From UBA1081 sp045537555 (GTDB lineage Bacteria > Bacillota > Clostridia > Oscillospirales > Acutalibacteraceae), in NCBI GenBank assembly GCA_045537555.1, contig JAZSPR010000069.1, positions 1-64,000 on the forward strand: 64,000 nucleotides of DNA, written 5' to 3'. The notes under the pieces are model-generated. The model was given only the letters and a program-made list of their open reading frames with translations. It searched no databases and was not told where the DNA came from. Of this stretch, positions 1 through 8,727 are shown piece after piece; within the stretch, counting starts at the first letter, position 1, and every line of letters begins with the position of its first letter. The position numbers and the translations under genes are program-made.

Positions 1-152
1 TTGTCGCTTGCCTTGCCCTTAACGGAGCCTGCAGACTGAATTGCACCGCCGTAAAGCAAAAACTTTTCGGTAAGTGTTGTTTTACCTGCGTCGGGATGGG
101 AAATTATAGCGAATGTTCTTCGTCTGTTGATTTCTGTTCTAAGATCAGCCAT
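1..152 (-). CDS. prfC: Peptide chain release factor 3, N-terminal part (cut by window edge)
   Basis: Only the first 50 codons are inside the window; the gene continues to the left of position 1. The translated start has the RF3 N-terminus, with RRTFAIISHPDAGKTTLTEK forming the G1/P-loop of a translational GTPase and the RF3-typical AIQSAGSVKGKAS region after it. RF3 uses GTP to recycle RF1 and RF2 from the ribosome after termination. The ATG at 152 follows a purine-rich GAGAGG site and a well-placed promoter. RF3 is the best match because the sequence just after the P-loop differs from EF-G and LepA. The rest of the protein cannot be judged. Confidence 0.88.
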   Translation of the reverse strand, partial: MADLRTEINRRRTFAIISHPDAGKTTLTEKFLLYGGAIQSAGSVKGKASD

Positions 153-186
153 TGTTTTTCCTCTCTAATTCAAATTCCAATGTGAA

Positions 187-215
187 ATTTTATCATATAC
201 CTGAATAAAAATCAA
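187..215 (-). promoter_or_regulatory. Sigma-A promoter of prfC
   Basis: On the minus strand TTGATT (215-210) is separated by 17 bases from TAAAAT (192-187), about 35 bases upstream of the prfC ATG. Confidence 0.65.
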
Positions 216-268
216 TGTTAAATATACCGATAATATTTTAATTTTTGATGAAAATTTTCACATTATGC

Positions 269-298
269 TTGATTATTATTGTAATTATATAGTATTAT
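269..298 (+). promoter_or_regulatory. Possible promoter of the EEP-fold gene pair
   Basis: TTGATT (269-274) lies 18 bases upstream of TATTAT (293-298), ahead of the gene that starts at 330. The -10 is imperfect and the spacing is at the long end, so this is a tentative call. Confidence 0.4.
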
Positions 299-329
299 AA
301 AGAAAAATTTAAATTAAGGTGTGTTACAA

Positions 330-1244
330 GTGGAACTTTCAAACAAAATCATTTCTTTTTTCATGGCAATTGTCGCATTCTTCAGTTCATTGATTACAGA
401 TTTTGATAACACAATTGCTGATTTCAGAGATTCATTATTCCCTCCTTCAGTTTTAACTGATTTCGGAGAAAAATCAGAAGATGCTATTCGTGTAATGTCT
501 TTCAATATCCGATACGGCGATCTCGGTAATCTTACAGCAGAAGACAGATATGACGATATTGAAACAGTTATTGAAAAAGGTTATCCAGATTCAATCGGTC
601 TTCAGGAAGCAACGCCTGAATGGATGGGGTATCTCTCTGAAAATCTTGAAGATTACGCATATGTCGGCGTAGGTCGTGATGACGGTGTTAATACAGGCGA
701 ATATGCCGCAATCTTTTATCTCAAAGATAAATATACTGCCGTTGACAGCGGTACATTCTGGCTTTCCGATACTCCCGACATCCCCTCAATGGGTTGGGGT
801 GCCGATTGTTACAGAATCTGCACATGGGTTATTCTTGAAAACAATGAAACAAAAGAAACCTATGTACATATGAATGCTCATTTTGACTTTGCAAACGATG
901 ATGTAAGATTTAACAGCGCAAGAATGATTAATGAAAAAGCAAAAGATTTCGGAGTATTACCTGTTGTATACACAGCTGACATGAATTTTGCAGAAAATTC
1001 TGTATATTACAACAGCTTCATTGAAGAAGGTATATTCAGAAACACAAAAGATGTTGCTCCCGACACAATGGATTATCTTACATATCACGACAGAATGCCG
1101 CTTGTACACAAAAACGATGTTATTGATTATATAATGATAAACAATAAGTTTGATGCCGAGGTTTACAGAGTTGTAACAGCGGCAACAGAAGGTCATTACG
1201 TTTCAGACCACTTCCCGCTTTATGCTGATATTACACTTAAATAA
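330..1244 (+). CDS. Membrane-anchored endonuclease/exonuclease/phosphatase-family protein (first of a tandem pair)
   Basis: A protein of about 304 residues whose first 25 residues form a hydrophobic segment (KIISFFMAIVAFFSSLI), followed by an EEP-fold domain. Visible EEP landmarks are VMSFNIRYGD (metal-binding Asn), LQEATPEW (catalytic Glu), GVGRDDG..GEYAAIFY, the TFWLSDTPD and GW..RICTW blocks, an AHFD segment, the TADMN catalytic Asp/Asn and SDHFPLYADI (the terminal SDH). This fold cleaves phosphodiester or phosphomonoester bonds with divalent metal; the substrate cannot be read from sequence. I prefer the GTG at 330 to the GTG at 321, because AAGGTG (318-323) is correctly spaced only for the former. 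The N-terminal segment suggests the enzyme faces outward on the membrane. A paralog follows 21 bases downstream. Confidence 0.8.
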   Translation: MELSNKIISFFMAIVAFFSSLITDFDNTIADFRDSLFPPSVLTDFGEKSEDAIRVMSFNIRYGDLGNLTAEDRYDDIETVIEKGYPDSIGLQEATPEWMGYLSENLEDYAYVGVGRDDGVNTGEYAAIFYLKDKYTAVDSGTFWLSDTPDIPSMGWGADCYRICTWVILENNETKETYVHMNAHFDFANDDVRFNSARMINEKAKDFGVLPVVYTADMNFAENSVYYNSFIEEGIFRNTKDVAPDTMDYLTYHDRMPLVHKNDVIDYIMINNKFDAEVYRVVTAATEGHYVSDHFPLYADITLK

Positions 1245-1265
1245 TTGATTTAAGGAGAGCAAATT

Positions 1266-2198
1266 ATGCACAAGAAAAAAATTATCATTATTGCTGTTTC
1301 AGTTGTTGCACTTCTCGCAATCCTTGTTACAACGGTAATTATGCCTTTAATCAGTAACAGTATTCATAAAAAAACCAGTACTGAAAATCCACCATCGCAA
1401 GTTGTAGATTTTGAAAACAAAGTTAATGGAACTATCCGTGTAATGTCATTTAACATCCGTTGTTTCGGTCTTGGTCCCATTATGAGAAGTTCGAGAAATG
1501 ACGAAGTAGTCGGAACAATTCTTAAAGGTATGCCTGATTCATTCGGTGTTCAGGAAGCCACTCCGACATGGATGAGATACCTTAAAAGTCAGCTTGGTGA
1601 TCTGTATGATTATGTCGGTGTAGGTAGAGGTAATGGAAAGAATTCAGGTGAATTCTCCGCAATTTTCTACCTTAAAGATCTTTATTCAGTATATGATTCA
1701 GACACATTCTGGCTCAGCGAAACACCTAAAGAACCCTCTGTCGGCTGGGATGCAAGTATGAACAGAATCTGTACATGGGCTATTCTTGAAAATAAGGAAA
1801 CAGGTGCTATGTATATGCATATCAATTCACACTTTGATCATAAAGGCGTTGAAGCACGTAAAAAGAGTGTTGAACTGATTCTTGACAAAGCATCAATGTA
1901 TAATTATATGCCCGTAGTATTTACTGCTGATATGAATATTACCGAAGGCGATGAAGCATATAACATCATGGCTGAATCTGAAATTCTCTGGGATACAAAA
2001 AAGATTGCACCCGACACAATGGATTACCTGACTTTCCACGATACAAAACCTGCTGAAAATGAAGGCAGAATCCTTGATTATGTCTTCATTAACAATCTTT
2101 TCGGAGTCACAACATATAAAGTTGTTACCGCAGGTATTGACGGCAATTTTGTTTCAGATCATTATCCTGTGTATGCTGACCTGGTAATCAGAAAGTAA
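1266..2198 (+). CDS. Membrane-anchored endonuclease/exonuclease/phosphatase-family protein (second of a tandem pair)
   Basis: 310 residues. A lysine-rich start and one strong transmembrane helix (about residues 6-30, IIIIAVSVVALLAILVTTVI) precede a linker and an EEP-fold domain. The same landmarks as in the upstream gene occur in the same order: VMSFNIRCF, VQEATPTWM, GVGRGNGKNSGEFSAIFY, TFWLSETP, NSHFDH, TADMN, DYVFINN and SDHYPVYADL. All metal and catalytic positions appear intact. The two genes clearly arose by tandem duplication, and the N-terminal anchors differ more than the catalytic domains. A strong GGAGAGC site sits just before the ATG. Metal-dependent phosphoesterase activity at the cell surface is an inference from the family; the substrate is unknown. 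Confidence 0.82.
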   Translation: MHKKKIIIIAVSVVALLAILVTTVIMPLISNSIHKKTSTENPPSQVVDFENKVNGTIRVMSFNIRCFGLGPIMRSSRNDEVVGTILKGMPDSFGVQEATPTWMRYLKSQLGDLYDYVGVGRGNGKNSGEFSAIFYLKDLYSVYDSDTFWLSETPKEPSVGWDASMNRICTWAILENKETGAMYMHINSHFDHKGVEARKKSVELILDKASMYNYMPVVFTADMNITEGDEAYNIMAESEILWDTKKIAPDTMDYLTFHDTKPAENEGRILDYVFINNLFGVTTYKVVTAGIDGNFVSDHYPVYADLVIRK

Positions 2199-2205
2199 AT
2201 ATATC

Positions 2206-2245
2206 AATAAGCAGTCAAAAAAAATGGCTGCTTATTATTTTTTTC
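2206..2245 (+). terminator. Intrinsic terminator after the EEP-fold pair
   Basis: An 11-base stem AATAAGCAGTC / GGCTGCTTATT (2206-2216 with 2226-2236, one G-U pair) around an A-rich loop is followed by a T run. Confidence 0.85.
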
Positions 2246-2256
2246 ATAAAAAGTAA

Positions 2257-2284
2257 TTGCATTTATATGAAAATAGTATATAAT
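2257..2284 (+). promoter_or_regulatory. Promoter of the phosphoglucomutase gene
   Basis: TTGCAT (2257-2262) and TATAAT (2279-2284) are separated by 16 bases and lie about 35 bases upstream of the start codon at 2319, just after the preceding terminator. Confidence 0.7.
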
Positions 2285-2318
2285 TAATATGTATAATTTT
2301 AAGTAAAGGATGATTTTA

Positions 2319-4040
2319 ATGACTGATTACAATTTCTTATATGAACTTTGGCTGAAAAATGCAGTAAATGATCCTGATCTCACAGCAGAGCTTGAAAGCA
2401 TCCGCGGTAAGGATGATGAGATTCTTGACCGTTTCTACAGAAGCCTTGAATTCGGTACAGGCGGACTCCGTGGTGTCATCGGAGCAGGTACAAACAGAAT
2501 GAATGTTTATACTGTTGCTCAGGCAACTCAGGGACTTGCAGACTACCTTAATGAAGAATTTGATGAACCAACGGTTGCTGTCGGTTACGATTCAAGAATC
2601 AAATCGCAGCTTTTTGCTGAAACTGCGGCAGGTGTTCTTGCGGCAAACGGTATCAGAGTTTATATATTCCCTGAACTTATGCCAACCCCCCTTGTTTCAT
2701 ATGCTGTAAGAAGACTTCATTGCAGTTCAGGTATCGTTATCACAGCAAGCCATAATCCCTCAAAGTATAACGGTTATAAATGCTATGACTCAAAGGGATA
2801 TCAGATGACTGATGAAGGTGCAAAGAAGACCTATGACTATATCAGCAAGGTTGATATATTTAACGGCGTTAAATTCATGGAATTTGATGATGCACTTGCA
2901 GAAGATATGGTTGACTTTATTGAAGACTGGCTCATTGACGATTTCTATAAGGATGTTCTTTCAAGACAGGTTGAAAAAGGTATCTGCAAAAAGGCTGACC
3001 TTAAAGTTATTTATTCACCTCTTAACGGTACAGGCAATAAACCCGTTAAGAATATTCTTAAAAAAATCGGTGTTAAAGACCTCAAAATTGTTCTTTCTCA
3101 GGAAAAACCCGACGGTAACTTCCCCACATGTCCTTTCCCCAATCCTGAAATCAAACAGGTATTTGAAGAAGGCATGAAACTTACAGATGAATTCCCTGCA
3201 GACATCATGCTTGCAACTGACCCTGACTGTGACCGCGTAGGTATTGCTGTGCGTCATAACGGTGAATACAAACTTATGACAGGCAACGAAGTAGGTTGTA
3301 TGCTTACTGAATATATTCTTTCACGCAAAAAAGCTCAGGGTATACTTTGCGATAATCCTGTTGTTGTAAAGACAATTGTTACAACAGAGCTTATCAGAGC
3401 TATTGCAGACGAATACAATGCGGAAGTTTTTGACCTTCTGACAGGATTTAAATATATCGGTGAACTTATTGAACAACTCACGGATAAAGGTGAAGAAGAC
3501 CGCTATGAAATCGGTCTTGAAGAAAGCTACGGTTACCTCACAGGAACACATGCAAGAGATAAGGATGCTGTAAATGCATCAATGATTATCATCGAAATGG
3601 CAGCATACTACAAAACACAGGGTAAGACCCTTGTTGACGTCATGAACTCTCTTTACGAGAAACACGGTATGTATCTCAACTCGCTTCTCAACTTCGGTTT
3701 TGAAGGTGCTGACGGTATGAAAAAGATGTCACAGATGATGGATGACATGAGAAATAATCCTCCTGCAGAAATCGGCGGAATTAAGGTTATCGGTGTATCT
3801 GATTATCTTACAGGTAAAGCAACAGATATGATTACAGGCGATATTTGTGATATCACTCTTCCCTCATCAAATGTTCTTTCATATTCAATGGAAGATGCAA
3901 ATAAGGTTGTTGTAAGACCTTCGGGAACAGAACCCAAAATCAAAATTTATATTACTGCACATTCCGATACCAGAGACAATGCAGAAAAACTTACTGATGT
4001 TATCGCAGAAAGTATCAAAAAAATAGCAGGAATAGAATAA
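2319..4040 (+). CDS. pgcA: Phosphoglucomutase (alpha-D-phosphohexomutase family)
   Basis: 573 residues, close to the length of Bacillus PgcA. It interconverts glucose 1-phosphate and glucose 6-phosphate, linking glycolysis with UDP-glucose and polysaccharide synthesis. All family motifs are present: FGTGGLRGVIGAGTNRMN near the N-terminus, the phosphoserine loop TASHNPSKYNGYK, the metal loop DPDCDRVG, the sugar-binding GLEESYGY and the phosphate-binding RPSGTEPKIKIY near the C-terminus. The ATG at 2319 is preferred over 2310 because AAAGGA (2305-2310) is spaced 8 bases from it. The SHNP and RPSGTEP loops fit the long PGM/PMM2-type subgroup; related phosphopentomutases cannot be fully excluded. 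A small membrane-peptide gene and a U32 gene follow closely. Confidence 0.9.
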   Translation: MTDYNFLYELWLKNAVNDPDLTAELESIRGKDDEILDRFYRSLEFGTGGLRGVIGAGTNRMNVYTVAQATQGLADYLNEEFDEPTVAVGYDSRIKSQLFAETAAGVLAANGIRVYIFPELMPTPLVSYAVRRLHCSSGIVITASHNPSKYNGYKCYDSKGYQMTDEGAKKTYDYISKVDIFNGVKFMEFDDALAEDMVDFIEDWLIDDFYKDVLSRQVEKGICKKADLKVIYSPLNGTGNKPVKNILKKIGVKDLKIVLSQEKPDGNFPTCPFPNPEIKQVFEEGMKLTDEFPADIMLATDPDCDRVGIAVRHNGEYKLMTGNEVGCMLTEYILSRKKAQGILCDNPVVVKTIVTTELIRAIADEYNAEVFDLLTGFKYIGELIEQLTDKGEEDRYEIGLEESYGYLTGTHARDKDAVNASMIIIEMAAYYKTQGKTLVDVMNSLYEKHGMYLNSLLNFGFEGADGMKKMSQMMDDMRNNPPAEIGGIKVIGVSDYLTGKATDMITGDICDITLPSSNVLSYSMEDANKVVVRPSGTEPKIKIYITAHSDTRDNAEKLTDVIAESIKKIAGIE

Positions 4041-4050
4041 GAGGTTAATA

Positions 4051-4152
4051 ATGAATAAAAAAGTTACAAGAATAATTTCATGGGTGCTTGTAGCACTTCT
4101 GATACTCTCAGTTGTATCAGTTATGCTTTATGCATTGGCAGGCGCAATATGA
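4051..4152 (+). CDS. 33-residue single-pass membrane peptide (DUF4044-like)
   Basis: An ORF too short for usual cut-offs. It starts with ATG at 4051 after GAGG (4041-4044) and ends with TGA at 4150-4152. The product has a basic N-terminus (MNKKVTR) and one hydrophobic helix, IISWVLVALLILSVVSVMLY. Its stop overlaps the ATG of the next gene in an ATGA junction (4149-4152), so translation of the two is probably coupled, and the intact ribosome binding site suggests a real gene. Its size, basic start and single helix resemble the DUF4044 small proteins of Firmicutes. Its function is unknown. Confidence 0.65.
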   Translation: MNKKVTRIISWVLVALLILSVVSVMLYALAGAI

Positions 4153-5357
4153 ATACAGATATTTTCCGTAATTGCGAACTGTTATGCCCTGCAGGCAGTT
4201 TTGAAAGCATGAAAACTGCTCTGCATTTCGGTGCGGATGCTGTATATGCAGGCGGACCTTTCATGCAACTGCGTTCTGATAATGCAGGTTTCTCGTATGA
4301 TGATATTATAAAAGCTGTTAAACTTGTTCACGGAAAAGGTAAGAAATTATACATTACAGTCAATTGTTTTGCAACTAACAATGAAATTGACAGACTTAGT
4401 GATTATGCCCGTTTTCTTTATGAAGCCGGTGTTGACGGTGTAATTGTATCTGACCTCGGCTCTGTTGTTACAATCAAAACAGCTGCGCCTGATTTGCCTG
4501 TACATATCAGTACACAGGCTAATATTCAGAATTATAAAACAGCTGAAGTATATTATAATATGGGAGCCGAAAGAGTTGTTCTCGGCAGAGAAATGACTCT
4601 TGAAGAAATAAAAGAGCTCAGAGCAAAAACTCCGAACGATATGGAAATTGAAGCTTTTGTGCACGGAGCTATGTGTATGTCTTACTCTGGCAGATGCCTT
4701 ATCAGTTCATATCTTTCAGGTAAAAGCGGAAATCACGGAGAATGCACACAGCCTTGCCGTTGGATGTATAACATTGTTGAGGAAAAACGCCCTGAACAAC
4801 ATTTTACGGTTATTGAAGAAAACGGAACATCAGCTATTCTCAGTTCGCATGATCTTTGCTGTGTTGAATTTCTTGATCAGATTGCTGATGCAGGTGTTAT
4901 ATCATTCAAAATTGAAGGAAGAATGAAATCTCCCTACTATGTTGCAACTGTTACAAATGCTTACAGACAACGCATGAATGGTACTGCATCACTTGAACAG
5001 ATAAAACACGAGCTTGAATGCGCAAGCCACAGACCGTATTCATCAGGATTCTATTTCGGAGCTCTGAAATATGATCATAACAATGACGGACTGTATCATC
5101 AGAGCTGTAAATTCATAGCAATTGTTCTCGCTGATGAAGGAAATAACAGATATACTGTTGAAATGAGAAACAGGTTTTCTGTCGGTGACACACTTGAAAT
5201 TCTTTCACCGAATTCTTCAGGTAAAACTTTTACCGTTGAAAGTATTATTGACCAAAAAGGAAATGAGCGCAAAACTGCTCATTTACCGCAAGAAATTCTC
5301 AGTATTTACTGTCCCGAAAAATTATATATTGGCGATTTTCTGAGAAAAAGATTATAA
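4149..5357 (+). CDS. trhP: U32 family protein, probable tRNA 5-hydroxyuridine synthesis protein (TrhP/YrrO-like)
   Basis: 402 residues of the peptidase U32 family (PF01136). The N-terminus ELLCPAGSFESMKTALHFGADAVYAGG is the family hallmark. The central CMSYSGRCLISSYLSGKSGN followed by GECTQPCRW supplies four cysteines typical of the Fe-S-dependent members. SFKIEGRMKSPYYVA is another conserved block. Members of this group (E. coli YegQ, B. subtilis YrrN/YrrO) use prephenate to hydroxylate the wobble uridine of tRNA; other U32 proteins were historically described as collagenases. The start at 4149 overlaps the stop of the preceding small ORF; an upstream in-frame extension to 4080 would run through that ORF and is rejected. 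Assignment within U32 rests on the N-terminal motif and cysteine pattern only. Confidence 0.8.
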   Translation: MNTDIFRNCELLCPAGSFESMKTALHFGADAVYAGGPFMQLRSDNAGFSYDDIIKAVKLVHGKGKKLYITVNCFATNNEIDRLSDYARFLYEAGVDGVIVSDLGSVVTIKTAAPDLPVHISTQANIQNYKTAEVYYNMGAERVVLGREMTLEEIKELRAKTPNDMEIEAFVHGAMCMSYSGRCLISSYLSGKSGNHGECTQPCRWMYNIVEEKRPEQHFTVIEENGTSAILSSHDLCCVEFLDQIADAGVISFKIEGRMKSPYYVATVTNAYRQRMNGTASLEQIKHELECASHRPYSSGFYFGALKYDHNNDGLYHQSCKFIAIVLADEGNNRYTVEMRNRFSVGDTLEILSPNSSGKTFTVESIIDQKGNERKTAHLPQEILSIYCPEKLYIGDFLRKRL

Positions 5358-5361
5358 AAAT

Positions 5362-5391
5362 AAGGCATTGTGTAAAAGTGCACAATGCCTT
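5362..5391. terminator. Bidirectional terminator between convergent genes
   Basis: A perfect 11-base stem AAGGCATTGTG / CACAATGCCTT (5362-5372 with 5381-5391) sits between the convergent U32 and LRR-dockerin genes. The T-rich tail is best on the minus strand. Confidence 0.85.
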
Positions 5392-5397
5392 AAATTA

Positions 5398-7416
5398 TTA
5401 TTCAAATTTTTCAAGTTTACTTGAAACTCTTAAAATCTTTCTTGCTTCACCGGCTGACAAAACGCCGTTTGAATCGAAATCATTTGCCAACACAAAAGGG
5501 GCTGTTACTGTTCTGATTTTTGCAGAAACCTGAAGAACAATTCTTGCATCGGCGGCAGTAATAAGTCCGTCTCCGTTTGCATCACCTTTTAAAATTACAC
5601 ACACAAGGTCAATCGGCTCATTTTGCTGAGTTTCTTCACTGTATTTTACAAGAACAATAAAACTGCCTGTGCCAATTGTCTGCTCACCGGTTAATTCTTC
5701 CTGAGAATCATTTCTTACTATCATATGACTTGAATATTCAAATTGTTCAAGAACATCATTGACAGTTGTTCCGGGTTGAACTCCGTAAAGACATTTTGTG
5801 TTTTTATCTATAACAAGAGTAGCATCAGAATTTAATGTAATTGAAGTGATATCATCAGGTAAAGTCTGGTCAAGCGGAGGAATTATCTCTGTAAAAAACT
5901 CACTACAGACTGTACATTTACCTTTCTTTTCTCCGGGTGAAAGAGCTGTCGGGTCTTTTGTAATTTCCCATTCATCCGTTTTGTGTCCTAATGGATCTGT
6001 CAAAGAAATATCAACATAACTGCAAACAGAACAGGTTCTTTTTTTCTTACCGTTATCAGCACATGTTGGTTCAGATTCAACAATCCACCCTTCAGAATCT
6101 GTTATTTCATTCACAACCCATGTATGACCTAAAGGAGCAATTCTGATAACTTCCTGTGAGTTACATGCATTACACTTACGGATATTTTCACCGTAATTCA
6201 CACAATCAGGTTCTGAAATAATATCGATTTCATCCCATTTATGACCTTCAGACAACACAACATTATCTTCAGTTACACCACATGCAGTACAAGTACGTCT
6301 ACTGACTCCGTCAGAAAAGCATGTAAGAGGACTTACCTGTACCCATCCGCTCCAATTATGACCGAGTTCTGGAACATTACGTGATTTCACATCATTACAC
6401 ATAAAACATCTGCTGATTTCAGTTCCGCCCACAATACAATCCGGATTTTTTAAAATTTCCCAATCGGAATAAATGTGAATACAATTATCAATTAAAATTG
6501 TTTTAAATCCGTTTCGGATTGACCAATTTTCAGCTTCAGACCCGGAATAACAATATGTTATAAAATCGGGATTTTGTTTATTATTTACATATCCGAAAGC
6601 ATTGAGTCCGATAGAAATTACCGATGACGGAACAGAAAGATATTTAAGATTATTACAATCTGCGAAAGCATCTTTGCCGATATAATAAAGACTATCAGGA
6701 ATTATAACTGATGAAACAGAAGTATTTCTGAATGCAAAATCAGCAATTGTTCTTATTCCGTCAGGAATTACAACTGAATAGTCAGAACCTGTGTATGAAT
6801 ATGCAACAGTATCAATACAGATAAGACCTTCAGTCTGTGAATTCAGCCATGCGGTACCGTCAAAAACCTGATTCCCCATTGACTGAACAGGTTGCAGAAA
6901 TTTGATATTTTCAAGTGAAGTACAGTTTTTAAATGCACCGTAACGTATCTGTGTAGAAGGAATACTGATTTCTTTAAGCGATGTACATCCTTCAAAAGCA
7001 CAATGACCGATTACAGTAAGAGCAGACAGAATATTTATCTGCTTCAATGAAACACAACCTGCAAAAGCATATTCCGAAATTACCGAAACAGCAGACGGAA
7101 TAACAATCTCTTCAAGTAACGAACAATTTTTAAACGCATCGGGAGAAATTATTTTTAAGGTTTCAGGCAATTCAACAGATTTTATAAATGACTTGGCTGA
7201 AAATGAACTGCTTCCGATTTCCGTAACGATACGACCATTAAGTGAATCAGGAATAACAACTGAAGATTCATTTCCGGTGTAACCTGTTATTCTGATTTCA
7301 GAACCAATGACATCATATTTAAACTTGCCGTTTTCAGCACCGAATGCAGGTATGCACAAACATGATAACATTGCAATAACGATTAAAAATGAAATCAACC
7401 GTTTTGTTCCTTTCAT
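5398..7416 (-). CDS. Secreted leucine-rich-repeat (BspA-like) protein with Cys repeats and C-terminal dockerin
   Basis: 672 residues. A Sec signal peptide (MKGTKRLISFLIVIAMLSCL) is followed by about 280 residues of BspA/LRR_5-type repeats with the pattern I-P-x-S-V-x-x-I-G-x-x-A-F-x-x-C. Next come five repeats of about 50 residues, each with a C-x(10-12)-C-x-x-C signature and GH-W spacers, then a short sandwich-like segment. The protein ends in a type I dockerin: two calcium loops (GDANGDGLITAADARIVLQ and the NDFDSNGVLSAGEARKILR region). Such proteins are surface or extracellular binding proteins, and the dockerin should dock to a cohesin. The ATG at 7416 is chosen over the TTG at 7431 because GGAG is spaced 9 bases from it. 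It lies only 21 bases after metY, so it may be cotranscribed with an unrelated metabolic operon. Confidence 0.85.
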   Translation of the reverse strand: MKGTKRLISFLIVIAMLSCLCIPAFGAENGKFKYDVIGSEIRITGYTGNESSVVIPDSLNGRIVTEIGSSSFSAKSFIKSVELPETLKIISPDAFKNCSLLEEIVIPSAVSVISEYAFAGCVSLKQINILSALTVIGHCAFEGCTSLKEISIPSTQIRYGAFKNCTSLENIKFLQPVQSMGNQVFDGTAWLNSQTEGLICIDTVAYSYTGSDYSVVIPDGIRTIADFAFRNTSVSSVIIPDSLYYIGKDAFADCNNLKYLSVPSSVISIGLNAFGYVNNKQNPDFITYCYSGSEAENWSIRNGFKTILIDNCIHIYSDWEILKNPDCIVGGTEISRCFMCNDVKSRNVPELGHNWSGWVQVSPLTCFSDGVSRRTCTACGVTEDNVVLSEGHKWDEIDIISEPDCVNYGENIRKCNACNSQEVIRIAPLGHTWVVNEITDSEGWIVESEPTCADNGKKKRTCSVCSYVDISLTDPLGHKTDEWEITKDPTALSPGEKKGKCTVCSEFFTEIIPPLDQTLPDDITSITLNSDATLVIDKNTKCLYGVQPGTTVNDVLEQFEYSSHMIVRNDSQEELTGEQTIGTGSFIVLVKYSEETQQNEPIDLVCVILKGDANGDGLITAADARIVLQVSAKIRTVTAPFVLANDFDSNGVLSAGEARKILRVSSKLEKFE

Positions 7417-7437
7417 ATTTTTCAACTCCAATGGTAA

Positions 7438-8712
7438 TTAAATTTTATCAAGCGCCTGCTGAATATCAGCAATAATATCTTCAGCATTTTCAATTCCGAC
7501 AGAAAATCTAACAAGGTCAGGTGAAACACCGCATTCAACAAGCTCTTTATCGCTGAGCTGACGATGTGTTGAAGATGCAGGATGAAGAACACATGTTCTC
7601 GCATCTGCAACATGAGTAACGATTGCGGCAAGTTCAAGTGAATTCATAAACTTTTCAGCCGCATCTCTGCCACCCTTTACACCAAATGATACAACACCGC
7701 ATGTGCCGTTAGGCATATATTTCTTTGCCATTTCGTAATATTTATTTGAAGGAAGTCCGGGATAATTTACCCATGCAATCTTATCATTTGCTTCAAGGTA
7801 TTCAGCAACCTTCTGTGCATTCTGACAATGTCTTTCCATACGGAGTGCAAGAGTCTCAAGACCGACATTGAGATAGAATGCATTCTGAGGAGAAGGTGTT
7901 GAGCCGTAATCACGAAGAAGTTGAGCAACTATCTTGGTGACATAGCCTGCCTTACCGAAATCTTTTGTATAAACTGCACCGTGATAGCTTTCATCGGGAG
8001 TTGTAAGACCGGGGAATTTATCATTCTGATCCCAATCAAAATTACCGCTGTCAACAACACAGCCGCCGATTGTTGATGCGTGTCCTTCCATATACTTTGT
8101 TGTGGAATGAGTAACAATATCAGCACCGAATTCAAAGGGTCTGCAGTTGATGGGTGTGGGGAATGTGTTATCAATAATAAGAGGTACACCGTTTGCGTGT
8201 GCTACCTTTGCAAACTTTTCAATATCAAGAACATCAAGAGAGGGATTTGCAATTGTTTCACCGAAAACTGCTTTTGTATTGGGCTTGAATGCCGCCTGAA
8301 GCTCTTCTTCTGAGCAGTTAGGGTCAACGAATGTTACATCTATACCGATTTTACGCATTGTAACATTAAAAAGGTTGAATGTTCCGCCGTAAATTGTTGC
8401 CGCGCTGATAAAATGATCTCCTGCACCCATAATATTAATAAGTGAAAAGAAATTTGCAGCCTGTCCTGATGATGTGAGTACACCTGCAACACCGCCTTCA
8501 AGCGCTGTAATCTTTGCTGCTACAGCATCACTTGTCGGGTTTGCAAGACGTGTGTACATATAACCGGGTTCAAGGTCAAAAAGCTTTGCCATATCGGCAC
8601 TTGTATCATATTTAAAAGTTGTACTCTGACAGATAGGAAGAACTCTGGGTTCACCGCTCTTGGGTTTATAACCTGCCTGAACACATAATGTATCTAATTT
8701 ATAATCAGCCAT
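7438..8712 (-). CDS. metY: O-acetylhomoserine (thiol)-lyase
   Basis: 424 residues, a PLP-dependent Cys/Met metabolism enzyme that makes homocysteine from O-acetylhomoserine and sulfide. Features include the N-terminal LDTLCVQAGYKPKSGEPRV and PICQSTTFKYD, the YTRLANPT block, the PLP-phosphate region SSGQAA, and the PLP lysine in STTKYMEGHASTIGG. The length of about 425 residues and the LAALYMGLE-like NAFYLNVGLETLALRMERH stretch fit MetY rather than the shorter cystathionine gamma-synthase/lyase group of about 380 residues. AAGGAG precedes the ATG. It lies 15 bases downstream of an ApgM-type gene proposed to be a homoserine kinase, so the two probably form a Met/Thr-branch operon. Confidence 0.9.
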   Translation of the reverse strand: MADYKLDTLCVQAGYKPKSGEPRVLPICQSTTFKYDTSADMAKLFDLEPGYMYTRLANPTSDAVAAKITALEGGVAGVLTSSGQAANFFSLINIMGAGDHFISAATIYGGTFNLFNVTMRKIGIDVTFVDPNCSEEELQAAFKPNTKAVFGETIANPSLDVLDIEKFAKVAHANGVPLIIDNTFPTPINCRPFEFGADIVTHSTTKYMEGHASTIGGCVVDSGNFDWDQNDKFPGLTTPDESYHGAVYTKDFGKAGYVTKIVAQLLRDYGSTPSPQNAFYLNVGLETLALRMERHCQNAQKVAEYLEANDKIAWVNYPGLPSNKYYEMAKKYMPNGTCGVVSFGVKGGRDAAEKFMNSLELAAIVTHVADARTCVLHPASSTHRQLSDKELVECGVSPDLVRFSVGIENAEDIIADIQQALDKI

Positions 8713-8727
8713 AATAAAAACTCCTTT

